DNA from: Saprospira grandis str. Lewin
GTDB lineage: Bacteria > Bacteroidota > Bacteroidia > Chitinophagales > Saprospiraceae
Assembly: GCF_000250635.1 (NCBI RefSeq)
Contig: NC_016940.1
Location: forward strand, 3,162,501-3,226,500
Length of the DNA stretch: 64,000 bases
Reading direction: 5' to 3'
The notes beneath the pieces were generated by a model. The model searched no databases and was not told where the DNA came from. It saw nothing but the letters and a program-made list of their open reading frames with translations. Shown here in pieces: positions 41,673-51,400 of this stretch. Position numbers and translations under genes: made by a program. Every line of letters starts with the position of its first letter. Position 1 is the first letter of the stretch.

Positions 41673-41710
41673 AAGGCGCTTCGCGCCTTTCTGGACCAAA
41701 AATGGCCCAA

Positions 41711-41797
41711 GCTCCCCCAATGGATTCCTTAGGGAATCCATTGGAGGGGAGGGTGGGCGGGTTATATTGATGAATGAGGAGCGAAGCGACGAATACC
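41711..41797 (+). repeat. Second repeat family: GGATTCC hairpin plus GGAGCGAAGCGACGAA tail, copy 1
   Basis: A perfect 12 bp arm CCAATGGATTCC / GGAATCCATTGG with loop TTAG, then GGGTGGGCGGG, then GAATGAGGAGCGAAGCGACG. The same order, inverted, is found at 63866-63970. It lies between element N and the stop of the MbnP-like gene. Confidence 0.75.
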
Positions 41798-41800
41798 TTT

Positions 41801-42577
41801 TTAGGGAATCTGAAAAGCAGCGCTCATATTTTGGCGAATACTTTGGACGATCTGGCTAGAATCATCTCTGTTAAAGGCGATGCCTCGCAATAAATCCGAA
41901 TAATCTAGGGCTATATTTAAGTTGAGATCTTCATCAAAAGAGCCCGAAAGGGCCAAGGGGAGTTCTACCCAAAGGGTGTCGCTCAGGACATATTGGCTGC
42001 TATCGTTGCCCACTACCGCCTGCATTTGGGCCGATTGATAGGCAGAGTTTTCATATAAACTAGCCGTAAAACTACTGCTGAGGGCCAAACTGCTTTCTAT
42101 CTCATTTGGGGCCAAATCGGCCCAGTCGGCAGGGGCGCCCACCAAAAAGCGGAGGCGATCAAATTCTCTGGCTTGGTCAAAACTGCCCAAATCATACAAA
42201 AAGCTATTGTTTCGCCAAATGACAATATCGCTAGGCAAATAACGGCTGCTGCCATTGGCCAAAGGGTAGAGGAGGCTATCTTGTACCTGCCACCATTGGC
42301 CACTACTATCGCGGAGGGCAAAGGAAGATACAAAAAAGCGGAACTGCTCTAATTGAAAGCTATCGCCTTGCATATCGGCATACTTACTAGACCAACTAAA
42401 GCTGCTGGTATCGGCCCAAATGCCCGAGCGATTGAGGCGCAAATTAAAATACTCGCAACAACAGTCTGTATCGGCCTCGGGGGCGTAGTTCTCGGCAATG
42501 GGGTCGGTGCAGCCTTCTTCCAAATCGCAGGAGCTAGCCAAAAGCAATAACCCTAAGGTCCAAAATAAATACTTCAT
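41801..42577 (-). CDS. MbnP-like lipoprotein (258 aa)
   Basis: I start it at the ATG at 42577 (MKYLFWTLGLLLLASSC), giving a lipobox with Cys17; a longer frame is open upstream but overlaps the neighbouring gene. After the anchor comes CTDPIAENYAPEADTDCCCE, a Bacteroidota GCTDP-type segment with an unusual CCC. The main domain (~50-250) resembles MbnP proteins, periplasmic partners of copper-handling MbnH enzymes: FQLEQFRFFVSSFALRDSSG, then EFDRLRFLVGAPADWADLAP and a final NIALDYSDLL. No MbnH peroxidase gene is adjacent. It starts 7 bp after the stop of the hotdog-protein gene, so they form an operon. The family call is moderate. Confidence 0.6.
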   Translation of the reverse strand: MKYLFWTLGLLLLASSCDLEEGCTDPIAENYAPEADTDCCCEYFNLRLNRSGIWADTSSFSWSSKYADMQGDSFQLEQFRFFVSSFALRDSSGQWWQVQDSLLYPLANGSSRYLPSDIVIWRNNSFLYDLGSFDQAREFDRLRFLVGAPADWADLAPNEIESSLALSSSFTASLYENSAYQSAQMQAVVGNDSSQYVLSDTLWVELPLALSGSFDEDLNLNIALDYSDLLRGIAFNRDDSSQIVQSIRQNMSAAFQIP

Positions 42578-42584
42578 AAATTGT

Positions 42585-43088
42585 TTATTTCGCTTTAAAA
42601 CTCCATTCAAAATAGAAGCGAGAGACCAAAATATCTTGTCCATCAGGGCCAGTCATATAGCCCTCTGAAATGATCTCAATTCGCTGGCCCTCTCCAGTAT
42701 CTATAGCTTTTTGCATACAGGCCTTAATCTCTTGGCCTTGTTCGCAGACAAAGCGAGCTGTTTTATTGACCTTAAAGTATTCGGCTCGCATACCGGTAAC
42801 CAACATAGACATTTTGGGCCCTTTGTAGAGGAGCATATTGGCCAAAATTCCGGTAGAGAGTTCGGCCGCTGCAGCTTGGGCCGCAAAATAAGTGGATTTA
42901 AACGGATTTTTGGAGTACCAGTTAAAAGGCAAATGAACAATAGAGCGCTCAGGCGTTAGGGTTTTCATTTTGACCCCCATAAACCAAGCTGCGGGCAGCT
43001 TGCTGAGCAAAAATAACTTTTGCTTGAGGGGCGACAAAAACAATTTCATAAACTCGGGGGCATATTGCCCTAAAATAGGAGCTTGCAT
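42585..43088 (-). CDS. DUF4442/hotdog-fold thioesterase-like protein (167 aa)
   Basis: Cytoplasmic; no signal. VHLPFNWYSKNPFKSTYFAA, then QAAAAELSTGILANMLLYKG forms the central hotdog helix. Strands VTGMRAEYFKVNKTARFVCE and RIEIISEGYMTGPDGQDIL follow. This pattern matches the DUF4442 family of acyl-CoA thioesterase-like proteins. No catalytic Asp/Glu can be proved by eye. It is first in a two-gene operon with the MbnP-like lipoprotein, an unexpected pairing. Confidence 0.8.
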   Translation of the reverse strand: MQAPILGQYAPEFMKLFLSPLKQKLFLLSKLPAAWFMGVKMKTLTPERSIVHLPFNWYSKNPFKSTYFAAQAAAAELSTGILANMLLYKGPKMSMLVTGMRAEYFKVNKTARFVCEQGQEIKACMQKAIDTGEGQRIEIISEGYMTGPDGQDILVSRFYFEWSFKAK

Positions 43089-43175
43089 AATACAATATGA
43101 TTGATGGTGATTGATGATGACAAGAGTTGGGATGGGCTGGCGGAATAGCCAGCCCTAGGGCCGCAGGCCCTAAAT

Positions 43176-43298
43176 GGCCTAGCGCTGTGGAGGGGTGGCC
43201 GAAGGCCAGACCGAGTTTTGAGCGCAGCGAAAAACGAAGGGCCGAGCGAGCAGCGAGCCCCGCAACATAGCGCCCGCAGCTTAGCTGCGGGAGGCCCC
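43176..43298 (-). repeat. Structured interspersed element, copy O (GGCCT/AGGCC subtype)
   Basis: From GGCCTAGCGCTGTGG to GGGAGGCCCC, minus orientation, ending 12 bp from the namZ stop. Flanked on the left by GGCTGGC-GGAATA-GCCAGCC and AGGGCC-GCA-GGCCCT hairpins. Confidence 0.88.
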
Positions 43299-43309
43299 AA
43301 AATATCCAC

Positions 43310-44518
43310 TTAAGGATAAAGTAAATACTTTTGGCGCAAGACCTTATACTCTTCTAATTCTTTGGCCCAACGGGCTCGGATTTGCTTCTCATTTTCGCCC
43401 TTTTGGATGGCGTTTCGGAGCCAGCTATTGCCCACTAATTTATCGAAAAAAGCCTTTTGAGAAAAGAATTTTTGCTTCAAGTTGGCGGGGGCCTCCTCAT
43501 AAGCCTTTAAAAAATACTGCAGGGGGATTTGTTTTTGGGCCTGCAGGCTATCGAGGGAAATCAGAGAGAGGTCCTCGCCCCAGCAAAGCTGTTGATTTTG
43601 GACCGGAGACTTGGCCCCGGGCATGGGCGCAGGCTTGAAGGAATATTGGCGGCTGGGAAATGCCGGATGGCCATAGCACTGAAACTGTTTTTGGGTGCCT
43701 CGACCAACCGAAAATTGGGTGCCCTCAAAAAGGCAGAGCCCCGGATAGAGGTAAATGCTGCGCATATTGGGCAAATTGGGAGAGGGCTTGATGGGCAGCT
43801 CATAGTACTTATCATGTCGATAATTGAGGCAGGCCACATATTTCAAATCGCATTGCAGGCTATCGCTCAACCAAAACTCCTCATTAATCATGCGGGCGTA
43901 TTCGGCCAAAGTAAGGCCATGCACAATCGGGACGGGGTGAAGGCCCACAAAACTGCGCTGCTCCTTTTCCAAAATAGGTCCATCTATATAATGGCCCAAA
44001 GGGTTGGGGCGATCGAGGACCAAAAAGGGAATTTTTGCACGGGCGCAGGCCTCCATCATATACGTCATGCTAGAACTATAAGTATAAAAGCGAACCCCCA
44101 CATCTTGGATATCAAAAATAACGAGGTCCAAATCGGCCAACTCTGCGGCCTTGGCCTTGCGGTTTTTGCCATAAAGAGAAACAATGGGCAAGCCCGTTTT
44201 GGGGTCTTTGGCATCTAAAATCTTTTCGCCTCGGTCTGCCGTTCCGCGAAAGCCATGCTCGGGGGCAAAAATCTTTTTTACATTTAGGCCCAGGGCCAAC
44301 AAGCTATCTACCAAATGCGTTTCCTTAATGGTCGAGCTATGATTGACCAACAAACCTAGCCGCTTGCCTTTGAGGAAAGGGAGGTAGTGGTGCATTTGCT
44401 CGGCCCCTGTTTTAATCTGGTTATCAAAGACTTCTGTTTGAGCAGGGGCTTCTTTGGGCGGCCAAAAAAGGAAAATAGGTAGACAAATGGCGACAAAAAG
44501 GAAGTAAACTGGGCGCAT
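43310..44518 (-). CDS. namZ: NamZ-like exo-beta-N-acetylmuramidase, DUF1343/GH171 (402 aa)
   Basis: Exported (N-terminal hydrophobic stretch YFLFVAICLPIFLFWPP, then EAPAQ). DUF1343 proteins are exo-lytic muramidases that release MurNAc from the non-reducing end of peptidoglycan fragments. Family blocks seen: GLLVNHSSTIKETHLVDSLL, IFAPEHGFRGTADRGE, DLVIFDIQDVGVRFYTYSS, FLVLDRPNPLG, LHPVPIVHGLTLAEYARMIN, PSPNLPNMRSIYLYPGLCLF and GTQFSVGRGT. Length is normal. It is divergent from the DUF72 gene and has no hairpin terminator, only the adjoining structured element. With DacB, GH25 and LysM proteins it adds to the window's wall-recycling set. Confidence 0.92.
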   Translation of the reverse strand: MRPVYFLFVAICLPIFLFWPPKEAPAQTEVFDNQIKTGAEQMHHYLPFLKGKRLGLLVNHSSTIKETHLVDSLLALGLNVKKIFAPEHGFRGTADRGEKILDAKDPKTGLPIVSLYGKNRKAKAAELADLDLVIFDIQDVGVRFYTYSSSMTYMMEACARAKIPFLVLDRPNPLGHYIDGPILEKEQRSFVGLHPVPIVHGLTLAEYARMINEEFWLSDSLQCDLKYVACLNYRHDKYYELPIKPSPNLPNMRSIYLYPGLCLFEGTQFSVGRGTQKQFQCYGHPAFPSRQYSFKPAPMPGAKSPVQNQQLCWGEDLSLISLDSLQAQKQIPLQYFLKAYEEAPANLKQKFFSQKAFFDKLVGNSWLRNAIQKGENEKQIRARWAKELEEYKVLRQKYLLYP

Positions 44519-44627
44519 ATTCTAGATTTTGGCTGAAGATAGCGTCTTTTGCCCTTAAAAAAAAGTAGCCCTTTTAGCGACTAAAATAAAATGAGTTCGA
44601 GATCTTTGTGCTCTCAAAAAGTAATGA

Positions 44628-45533
44628 ATGAAATTTGGTAAACTGACAGATATCACTAAAGTAGATTTTTCGCTGCCCAATTTGGCCGAGCGAAGCACTG
44701 CTCTTTTGGCCAAAGAACAGCCAGAGCAGCCAGCGGTCTATATTGGCTGTACGGGCTGGGCCATGAAGGAGTGGGTAGGGCGCTATTATCCGCCCAAAAC
44801 AACGCCCAAAGATTATTTAAAAGCTTATGCCGCCCAATTTAATGGCATAGAACTCAATTCTACCCATTACCAATTGCCCAAAGTAGAATTATTGGAACGT
44901 TGGCGAGAGGAAACGCCCCAAAGCTTTCGGTTTTCGCCCAAACTGGGCCAAAATATTAGCCATGCCGCCGACCTAGGCATCAATCTGGGCCTAGGCCCAA
45001 GCTTTGCCGAACGAATGCAGGAACTCGGCCCCCGCTTGGGTTGGGGCTTTATGCAGTTGCCCCCGCATTTTGGTCCCGCTAAGCTGCCTTTGCTCGAGCA
45101 GTTCCTCAAACAATATCCCCAAAGCCTTTTCCCGATCTGTATAGAAGCCCGCCAAGCCGATATCTTTGCAGATCCTGCTGCCCGCAAAGACTATTTTGAC
45201 CTTTTGCAGCATTATAAAGTAGGCACTTGCATTACGGATGTCGCTGGCCGAAGAGATGTTTTGCATCTGGAATTGACGGCCCCCGTTTTGATGCTCCGCT
45301 TTGTGGGCAATGGCCTGCTTCCTAGCGATTACCAAAGAGTAGATGCTTGGATAGAAAAAATAATGAGCCTGCAAACCCAAGGCTTGAAGGAGTTTTATCT
45401 CTTTTTGCATGAACCAGACAACCTCCTGGCCCCAGATATTTGTCAGTATATGGCGGAACAATTGGCCAAAAAAACAGATTGGTCCATCAAAATTCCTACA
45501 CCTTATCAAGACCCTCAACTCCAACTATTTTAA
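44628..45533 (+). CDS. DUF72 (YecE-like) protein (301 aa)
   Basis: TIM-barrel family of unknown biochemical role. Motifs: YIGCTGWAMKEWVGRYYPPK, FNGIELNSTHYQLPKVELLE, FRFSPKLGQNISH, WGFMQLPPHFGP, ICIEARQADIFADP, ITDVAGRRDVLH and FVGNG, then EFYLFLHEPDN. Length is typical. Its stop overlaps the next start (TAATG), coupling it to the LysM protein. Confidence 0.9.
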   Translation: MKFGKLTDITKVDFSLPNLAERSTALLAKEQPEQPAVYIGCTGWAMKEWVGRYYPPKTTPKDYLKAYAAQFNGIELNSTHYQLPKVELLERWREETPQSFRFSPKLGQNISHAADLGINLGLGPSFAERMQELGPRLGWGFMQLPPHFGPAKLPLLEQFLKQYPQSLFPICIEARQADIFADPAARKDYFDLLQHYKVGTCITDVAGRRDVLHLELTAPVLMLRFVGNGLLPSDYQRVDAWIEKIMSLQTQGLKEFYLFLHEPDNLLAPDICQYMAEQLAKKTDWSIKIPTPYQDPQLQLF

Positions 45534-46399
45534 TGAAATCTATGCCCTATATCATCCTTATTTTAGCTCTTTTCGTAAGTCATTTAACACAAGCTCAAAA
45601 TATTAAACTCTACCCAGAAGATAGCGTCTTTGTCGATATCAACGGCGGAAGAGTGTATTTGCTGCATCAGGTAAAGCGCAAACAAACGCTTTACTCCATG
45701 AAAAACTTTTACCAAATCAAGCTAGCCGACCTCTATTATTGTAATCCAGGCCTCTCTAAACGTAGCCTCAAAGTTGGCGAAAAACTACGCATTCCCATTA
45801 GCGCAAAGGCCATCTTAAGAACTAAACCTCGGCCCTATATTGATAGCAATTATGTGAAGGTGTATTATCAGGTCAAAGCAAATGAAACCCTCTGGCGAGT
45901 CGCTCGAAAACATTTTAATGTCCCCGTAGAACTACTCCAAAATCGTAATCAACTTAGCTCAGCCGTCCTCTATGAAGGCCAACGCCTACAAGTAGGTTGG
46001 TTCTCTTTAAAGGGAGTTAGTGACAGCCTAAGTAAACATACAGGACTGGAGGGCGCCCTGGCCGAAGAAAACCGAAAGTGGCGAAAAAAGTATGAAATGG
46101 GCCTGATGAGAGGCAAAACCGAAAAAATGGAGGAGGGCAGAGCCTGCTGGCCCAAATATGAACAACTTAGTCAGCAAACAAATGGCCTATATGTTCTGTA
46201 TGATGGCGCCCAAGTCGGAGACGTCATTTTAATCGAAAACCCTATGATTGAACGCCGAATATATGCAAAAGTTCTAGGATCTGTGCCCGATACGCCCTTT
46301 GCAAGAGGCTCTATCGTTATGCTTTCTCCTATCAGCGCTCAAGCATTGGGAATCCTTGACGCTCAAGCATATGTGAAAATTAGAAAGCTTGTTAAATAA
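45533..46399 (+). CDS. Secreted LysM protein with C-terminal RlpA-like double-psi barrel (288 aa)
   Basis: The ATG at 45533 overlaps the previous stop and gives a signal peptide (MPYIILILALFVSHLTQAQ after MKS). Two LysM modules follow: VYLLHQVKRKQTLYSMKNFY..LKVGEKLRIPI (~40-88) and VYYQVKANETLWRVARKHFN..LYEGQRLQVGW (~105-153). These bind peptidoglycan glycan. The C-terminal ~80 residues, LYVLYDGAQVGDVILIENPM, RRIYAKVLGSVPDTPF and VMLSPISAQALGILDAQAYV, match the RlpA-like DPBB domain. It probably acts on or organises the wall in the periplasm. The two halves are joined by a charged linker (LAEENRKWRKKYEMGLMRGK). Confidence 0.88.
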   Translation: MKSMPYIILILALFVSHLTQAQNIKLYPEDSVFVDINGGRVYLLHQVKRKQTLYSMKNFYQIKLADLYYCNPGLSKRSLKVGEKLRIPISAKAILRTKPRPYIDSNYVKVYYQVKANETLWRVARKHFNVPVELLQNRNQLSSAVLYEGQRLQVGWFSLKGVSDSLSKHTGLEGALAEENRKWRKKYEMGLMRGKTEKMEEGRACWPKYEQLSQQTNGLYVLYDGAQVGDVILIENPMIERRIYAKVLGSVPDTPFARGSIVMLSPISAQALGILDAQAYVKIRKLVK

Positions 46400-46589
46400 T
46401 AGATTTTTAACAAGTTGATATTTGGATTTATTCCTGATAATAAAGAGATTGTGATGATTTTGACGGCTCAAAAGCCTGTGAAAATATAATTTATTAACTA
46501 TTTTGTGACAACCAACGACTTAAAACTAACCTAACGATCAGAAAATCCTCAATGTCCCCTCATTCAGGATCTGTTTTGCTAACTTAAAA

Positions 46590-47147
46590 ATGGACAGTAT
46601 GAAGTATAAAAGTTCTTATCTGCTCTTCTTGTTCAGTTGCCTTTTAACCTACTCCTGTAGCTCTGGTAACGATATGGATTTGCTCAACCTCCCTAAAGAA
46701 ACCGTCTATATTTCCGATGGATTTTTTGAGGATGAAGACCTAGACGGTCAAGAAATTAGTACCCTCACCGAACAAACTCGCCCCAAGGCGGGCCCCCTAA
46801 AAATGGCCCAGCTCAACCGCCCCTACAAAAGAAAAAGTAATAAGCCCGAAGAGCTGGCCAAGGCTTCTGTTTGGTATGCCATCAATGCCGTTTATCCAGA
46901 GCCTTTTCAGTCGCCAGGACTAGAGGTGCTCAAGGCCGATCTAGACGCTAGCCAACTGGTCATGGATCTCAAAATTTCTTGGCGAGACCAATGGGTGAGC
47001 CACCCCTATATCATCAAGGGCCAACTAAAGGTCCGACCCGACGGTAGCCAAGGGAGCTTCCGCATCAAAGAGAAAAACCTAGAGGCCGAAGCCCTAGAAC
47101 TTACCCATGCCAATAGCCCCGCCCTGATCGAACTGCCACAACTTTAA
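46590..47147 (+). CDS. Hypothetical lipoprotein (185 aa)
   Basis: Lipobox LLTYSC (Cys23, or Cys20 if the ATG at 46599 is used). After an acidic linker (FFEDEDLDGQEISTLTEQTR) and a basic patch (PYKRKSNKPEELAKA), the C-terminal ~90 residues look like a beta-sandwich domain: LEVLKADLDASQLVMDLKIS and WVSHPYIIKGQLKVRPDGSQ. I do not recognise the family. The upstream 190 bp are AT-rich and show no hairpin terminator for the LysM gene. Confidence 0.7.
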   Translation: MDSMKYKSSYLLFLFSCLLTYSCSSGNDMDLLNLPKETVYISDGFFEDEDLDGQEISTLTEQTRPKAGPLKMAQLNRPYKRKSNKPEELAKASVWYAINAVYPEPFQSPGLEVLKADLDASQLVMDLKISWRDQWVSHPYIIKGQLKVRPDGSQGSFRIKEKNLEAEALELTHANSPALIELPQL

Positions 47148-47223
47148 GATCTGGCCGCTTTCTAAAGGCGCAAAGGTAGCTTTCGTAATTATTATTTACG
47201 GAAGCTGCTTTTTTTTTGGATCT

Positions 47224-47400
47224 TTGGGGCCTCCGCAGCTGCGCTGCGGCGCTATGTTGCGCAGCTCGCAGGTCTGCTCGGCCCTGCGCAAAAAAAGCGA
47301 AGCTTTTTTTGCTTGGTCTGGCCCTTCGGGCCACTGCTCCACAGCGCTAGGCCAAAAAAAACGCCTTGCAGGCGCCAAAATGCGGCCTGCGGCCGCAACA
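47224..47400 (+). repeat. Structured interspersed element, copy P (GGCCT/AGGCC subtype)
   Basis: Core from TTGGGGCCTCCGC to CAGCGCTAGGCC (47353), plus orientation. The variable hairpin is CAAAAAAAGCG-A-AGCTTTTTTTG. Flanking palindromes GCCTTGCAGGC and GCGGCC-TGC-GGCCGC follow to 47400. Confidence 0.88.
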
Positions 47401-47445
47401 AAAAGGACCAAATTCCTTCGCATCACATCAGAACGCTAAAATAAA

Positions 47446-48183
47446 ATGGCAAAAAAAGCAAATTATCAGCTCATCGCAGAAACTAAGGATTTTATTATCG
47501 TGAATAAGGCCGCTGGCCTGCTCAGCATTCCCGACCGCTTTCGCCCCGATGAAGTCCCCAATCTCTATCATATGCTAAAAGCTGATTTTGGCGAAATCTA
47601 TATCGTCCACCGCCTAGATAAAGATACTTCTGGCATTATCTGCTTTGCACGAACAGCCGAAGCACACAAAAACTTAAGCCTTCAGTTTGAAGAGCGGAAA
47701 ACCAAAAAGACCTACTGGGCACTGGTCCTTGGCCAACCCTATCCAGAAGAGGGCCGCATCGATGCCCCTATCGCCAAACATCCTACTATTGCTGGCCGTA
47801 TGGCCGTCGCCCGAAAAGGCAAACCCTCTATTACCGATTACTCGACCCTAGAGAGCTTTAAACAACATAGCTTGCTCGCTTGCGATATCTTGACCGGCCG
47901 CACACACCAAATTCGCTTGCATCTCAAACATTTGGGCCACTCTTTAGTGGTAGACCCTAGCTACGGAGGCCAAGATCAGTTTTTCCTCTCCGAAATTAAG
48001 GGCCGAAAATATCGATCGGCCAAATATGCCGAAGAACGTCCCCTGCTAAAAAGAGTGCCCCTGCATGCCTACCAATTGCAAATTGCAGATCCTAGCTCTG
48101 GCGAAAGCTTGAGCTTTCAGGCAGAACCCCCAAAAGATATGCGGGCTACCCTCAGCCAATTGAGAAAATGGGCCAAGGCCTAA
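47446..48183 (+). CDS. RluA/RsuA-superfamily pseudouridine synthase (245 aa)
   Basis: Isomerises uridine to pseudouridine in rRNA or tRNA. The catalytic motif IVHRLDKDTSGIICFARTAE (~62-81) carries the active Asp. FEERKTKKTYWALVLGQPYP and LLACDILTGRTHQIRLHLKH, then LGHSLVVDPSYGG, are the other family blocks. No N-terminal S4 domain is present. It is closest in style to the RluA group; target position cannot be assigned. Monocistronic, followed by element Q. Confidence 0.92.
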   Translation: MAKKANYQLIAETKDFIIVNKAAGLLSIPDRFRPDEVPNLYHMLKADFGEIYIVHRLDKDTSGIICFARTAEAHKNLSLQFEERKTKKTYWALVLGQPYPEEGRIDAPIAKHPTIAGRMAVARKGKPSITDYSTLESFKQHSLLACDILTGRTHQIRLHLKHLGHSLVVDPSYGGQDQFFLSEIKGRKYRSAKYAEERPLLKRVPLHAYQLQIADPSSGESLSFQAEPPKDMRATLSQLRKWAKA

Positions 48184-48224
48184 CTGCTGCTTTGCTCGAC
48201 TGCGGCAAGGCCGCAGTTTTTGTT

Positions 48225-48346
48225 GGCCTAGCGCTGTGGAGCAGTGGCCGAAGGCCAGACCCAGGCAGCTTTGCTGCCGCAGGGCCGAGCGAATAGCGAG
48301 CTGCGCAACATAGCGCCGCAAGGCGAAGCCGCAGCGGAGGCCCCAA
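48225..48346 (-). repeat. Structured interspersed element, copy Q (GGCCT/AGGCC subtype)
   Basis: From GGCCTAGCGCTGTGG to GCGGAGGCCCC, minus orientation. Variable hairpin GGCAGC-TTT-GCTGCC, inner helix GCAGC/GCTGC. A CTGCGGC-AAG-GCCGCAG hairpin flanks it on the left. Confidence 0.88.
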
Positions 48347-48363
48347 CAGAAAAAAATAAAACA

Positions 48364-48402
48364 AAAAAGCGCTAATCATCTCTGAGACGATTAGCGCTTT
48401 TT
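48364..48402. terminator. Terminator of the alpha-2-macroglobulin gene
   Basis: AAAAAGCGCTAATC / GATTAGCGCTTTTT with an 11-base loop; T runs on both strands. It lies 17 bp past the stop of the minus-strand gene. Confidence 0.92.
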
Positions 48403-48418
48403 GAATAGGGGAGAGGGC

Positions 48419-51400
48419 TTAGTTTACCTCTACCCAACCGCCAGCTTTATTGGCAAAAATGCTGTGGTCATACATGGCCTCACAAGACTGATGAGGCAGG
48501 TAAAAGCGGCCCTTATAGGCAGCGTTCAAGTAAATTTTGAAGGTCATTTTTTGGCCTGCGCCCAAATCAAAGAAGCTATAGACCCGATCATCGCGAATAT
48601 CCTGATAATCGGCTCGGCTATTGCCTGCGCCCAAAGCGGCATTCATGCGGTTAGACAAAATCTCCCAACCGGCGGGAAAAACCTGCTCTAGGGCCAGTTC
48701 TTCATAGCGGCCTCTTTGGCCGGGGTTGGCCACCTCTACAATCGCAATAAAGTCGGTCCCTTGCTTGATTTGTTTAATATCGAGCTTTTTGCCCTCCAAA
48801 TCTTGGTAGTTCACCCTCAATTTAAGGTCATTGCTAATTTCTTCAGTTTCATCTTGCAGGGCTTGTCCCTCTAGCAAAACCTGAACAAAAAGCGGTCCTC
48901 CACCAGTATTTTTCACTTTGAGGGCTTCGGATTGACTACCAACGGGCAGCTCCGTTTCAAAAATAGGGGCTTGCTCCAAGCTCGCACTTTCGTTGAGCTG
49001 GGCAAAGCTAAAGCTATAGCTATTTTTGGCCTGAGCACCTCCTTTTTGTTGTTTGACAAAATCGGCTGCGGCCAAAAGGGCGTAGGCGGTAGACTGCGTA
49101 GAGTACCAGCGATCTGAGCTGAGTTTTTGGGCCAATTGCTGCAAGACTTTGGCGGCCTCGGTTTTTTGTCCCAAACGGTTGAGCGTTTCTAGAATCATGG
49201 CCTCATCTCGGAGGTCAGAACCATAGGTGTAGCTCATTTCTCGGTAGCTACCGACTTCTTTTGGCAGGTTTTTGCTCATGTTTTTGGCCAATTGGCTATT
49301 GCCCGTCAGGGCGTAGGCTGCCGCCAAGCGCCATTTGGCATTGCTGGGGAGCAAAGGCTGATTGCGAAGCAAGTTCATGGCCGCCAACTCCGATTTACCG
49401 GCTAGGGCCAAGGTATACAGACGATAAGCTTGCATCAAAGGGGCATTGGACTGTTGGTTGAGCTGTTCGCCTCTGGGCATTCTCCAAATGCGAGACATAC
49501 TCTTTTGGTAATTGCTCCAGTTGTCGAGCATGGCTTGAGGGACCAAATAGCCCTCTTTTTTGGCTGCCAGCAAAAAGTGACCAGCATAACTGCTACCCCA
49601 TTCAGAGGCTTCGCTTCCACCGGGCCAGTAGGCAAAACCACCCGTGGCAGTTTGGAAGCGGGCCAAACGCTTAATGGCCGCTTTTACATTTTGCTCGACT
49701 TCGGCCGATTCTTTTTTGCTTAATGGCATGAGCGAGCCCAAATACAACTGCGCAAAAACAGCAGAAACAGTTTGCTCAACGCAGCCATAGGGGTAGCGTT
49801 TGAGGTAGTGCAATCGCTTTTGCAGATTGAGGGCGGGAATACGAGAAAGCTCTAGGCTAGCGCGGTTGGTACCAGGCATTCCAATGCGGGCCAGTGACTC
49901 TTCCCAGTTTTCGCCGGGCTGCAAGACGGCCGCATAAGTTTTGCTAATCCGTGGATTGGGGTTGCGTACTTGGACCTCTAGCTCGTAGCTAGCTGTTTTA
50001 CCAGCAGCTTGGGCCACAACCTTAATTTTGGCTACGCCCAAACCTTCTGCGGCCTCAATATCAAAGGATAGCATTTGCTCTCCGACTTGATCAAAGCGGA
50101 GTTTTTTGCTTTTCTCTCCTTTAATCTGTAGTAATTCATTGGTCTCTAGGCGAACTTCTACATCCTTAATGCCTTTTTCCATGGCAAAAACGGTAACGGG
50201 AAGGGCCAAGCGTTCCTTGGGCGATAGCACCCTAGGTAAGGAGGCCAAAGTCATAAGGTCTTTGCGTACAGGAGTTGTTTTTTCTGCCTGTCCATAAGCA
50301 GCATCTTGAGCCGCCACTAACATGGTCCGAACCGAACCGATGTAGTTCGGAATTTTCACTTGATGTTCGGCTTTGGCTCCAGCTTTTAGCTCAAAAGGAC
50401 CCAAATAGCGAACCATAGGTTTAAAGCGGTTGGCTTTCTTGGCTTGGGCGGGGTCCATGCCGCTACCCCCACCAATAGTAATGATTCGATCTAGTTGTTG
50501 GCCAAAGGCACCCAAAACTTGCTCATAGAGGTCCCAGGTTTTTACGCCCAAGGCTTCCTTTTTATAGAATTCGGGCCAGAGATCAGGCGTTTTGAAGCGA
50601 GTGAGGTCGAGTAAGCCCTCATCTACCATGGCAATAGTGTAGGTCATTGGGCGGCCTTTGGCCTCTTGGACCTTAATGCTAACGGTACTATTGGGCTGTA
50701 ATTTACTAGGCATCTCTAGTTGGGGCTCTAGGCGAGTGGCGGGATCTTCTACACGGATCGGAATCACCCCATAGCTGCGGATAAGCAGGTCGTTGAGGCT
50801 ATTCTGATGAGGTTGGACCAAGCTAATGTGCGCATAAATGGTGGGGCTCATTTGGCCATTCACCTTAAAGCGAATCTCTTGGATGCCCTTGGGGTTATCC
50901 TGAATCTTAATCCAGCGATGCTCTAAAATCTTTTTGCCATTTTCTAAGCTCAAAAGGGCACGGCCCGTTTTGCCTGCGGGCAATTGAAGGACCACCTCTT
51001 CGCCAGGGGCATAGACCTCCTTGTCTGCAGAAAAAGCAAGCATACTAGCGGCAGAACGATTACCAAAATCGCTATCATCCCAAGGCGAACCTGCATAGAA
51101 GAAGTCACCCGTACAGTGTCCGCTGCTTTCTTCGGTAATTCGGACCATATAGCGGCCCCATTCTTCGGGTGTAACTTGATAGAGGGCTTTACCCTGGGCA
51201 TCTGTGGTCAATTCTATGGTAGAAATAGCCCCTTTATGGTAGCTACTGCTAAAACGAGAGAGGTTTTCATAGCCATTGTCCCACCACCAGCGCCAGTCTA
51301 GGCGATAGAGTCCAACTTTGACCTTTCGGTTGGCTAGGGGCTGCCCATTTTGGTCCAGCACCACTAAGTTGATTTTATTGCCATCTTTCACCTTGAGCGT

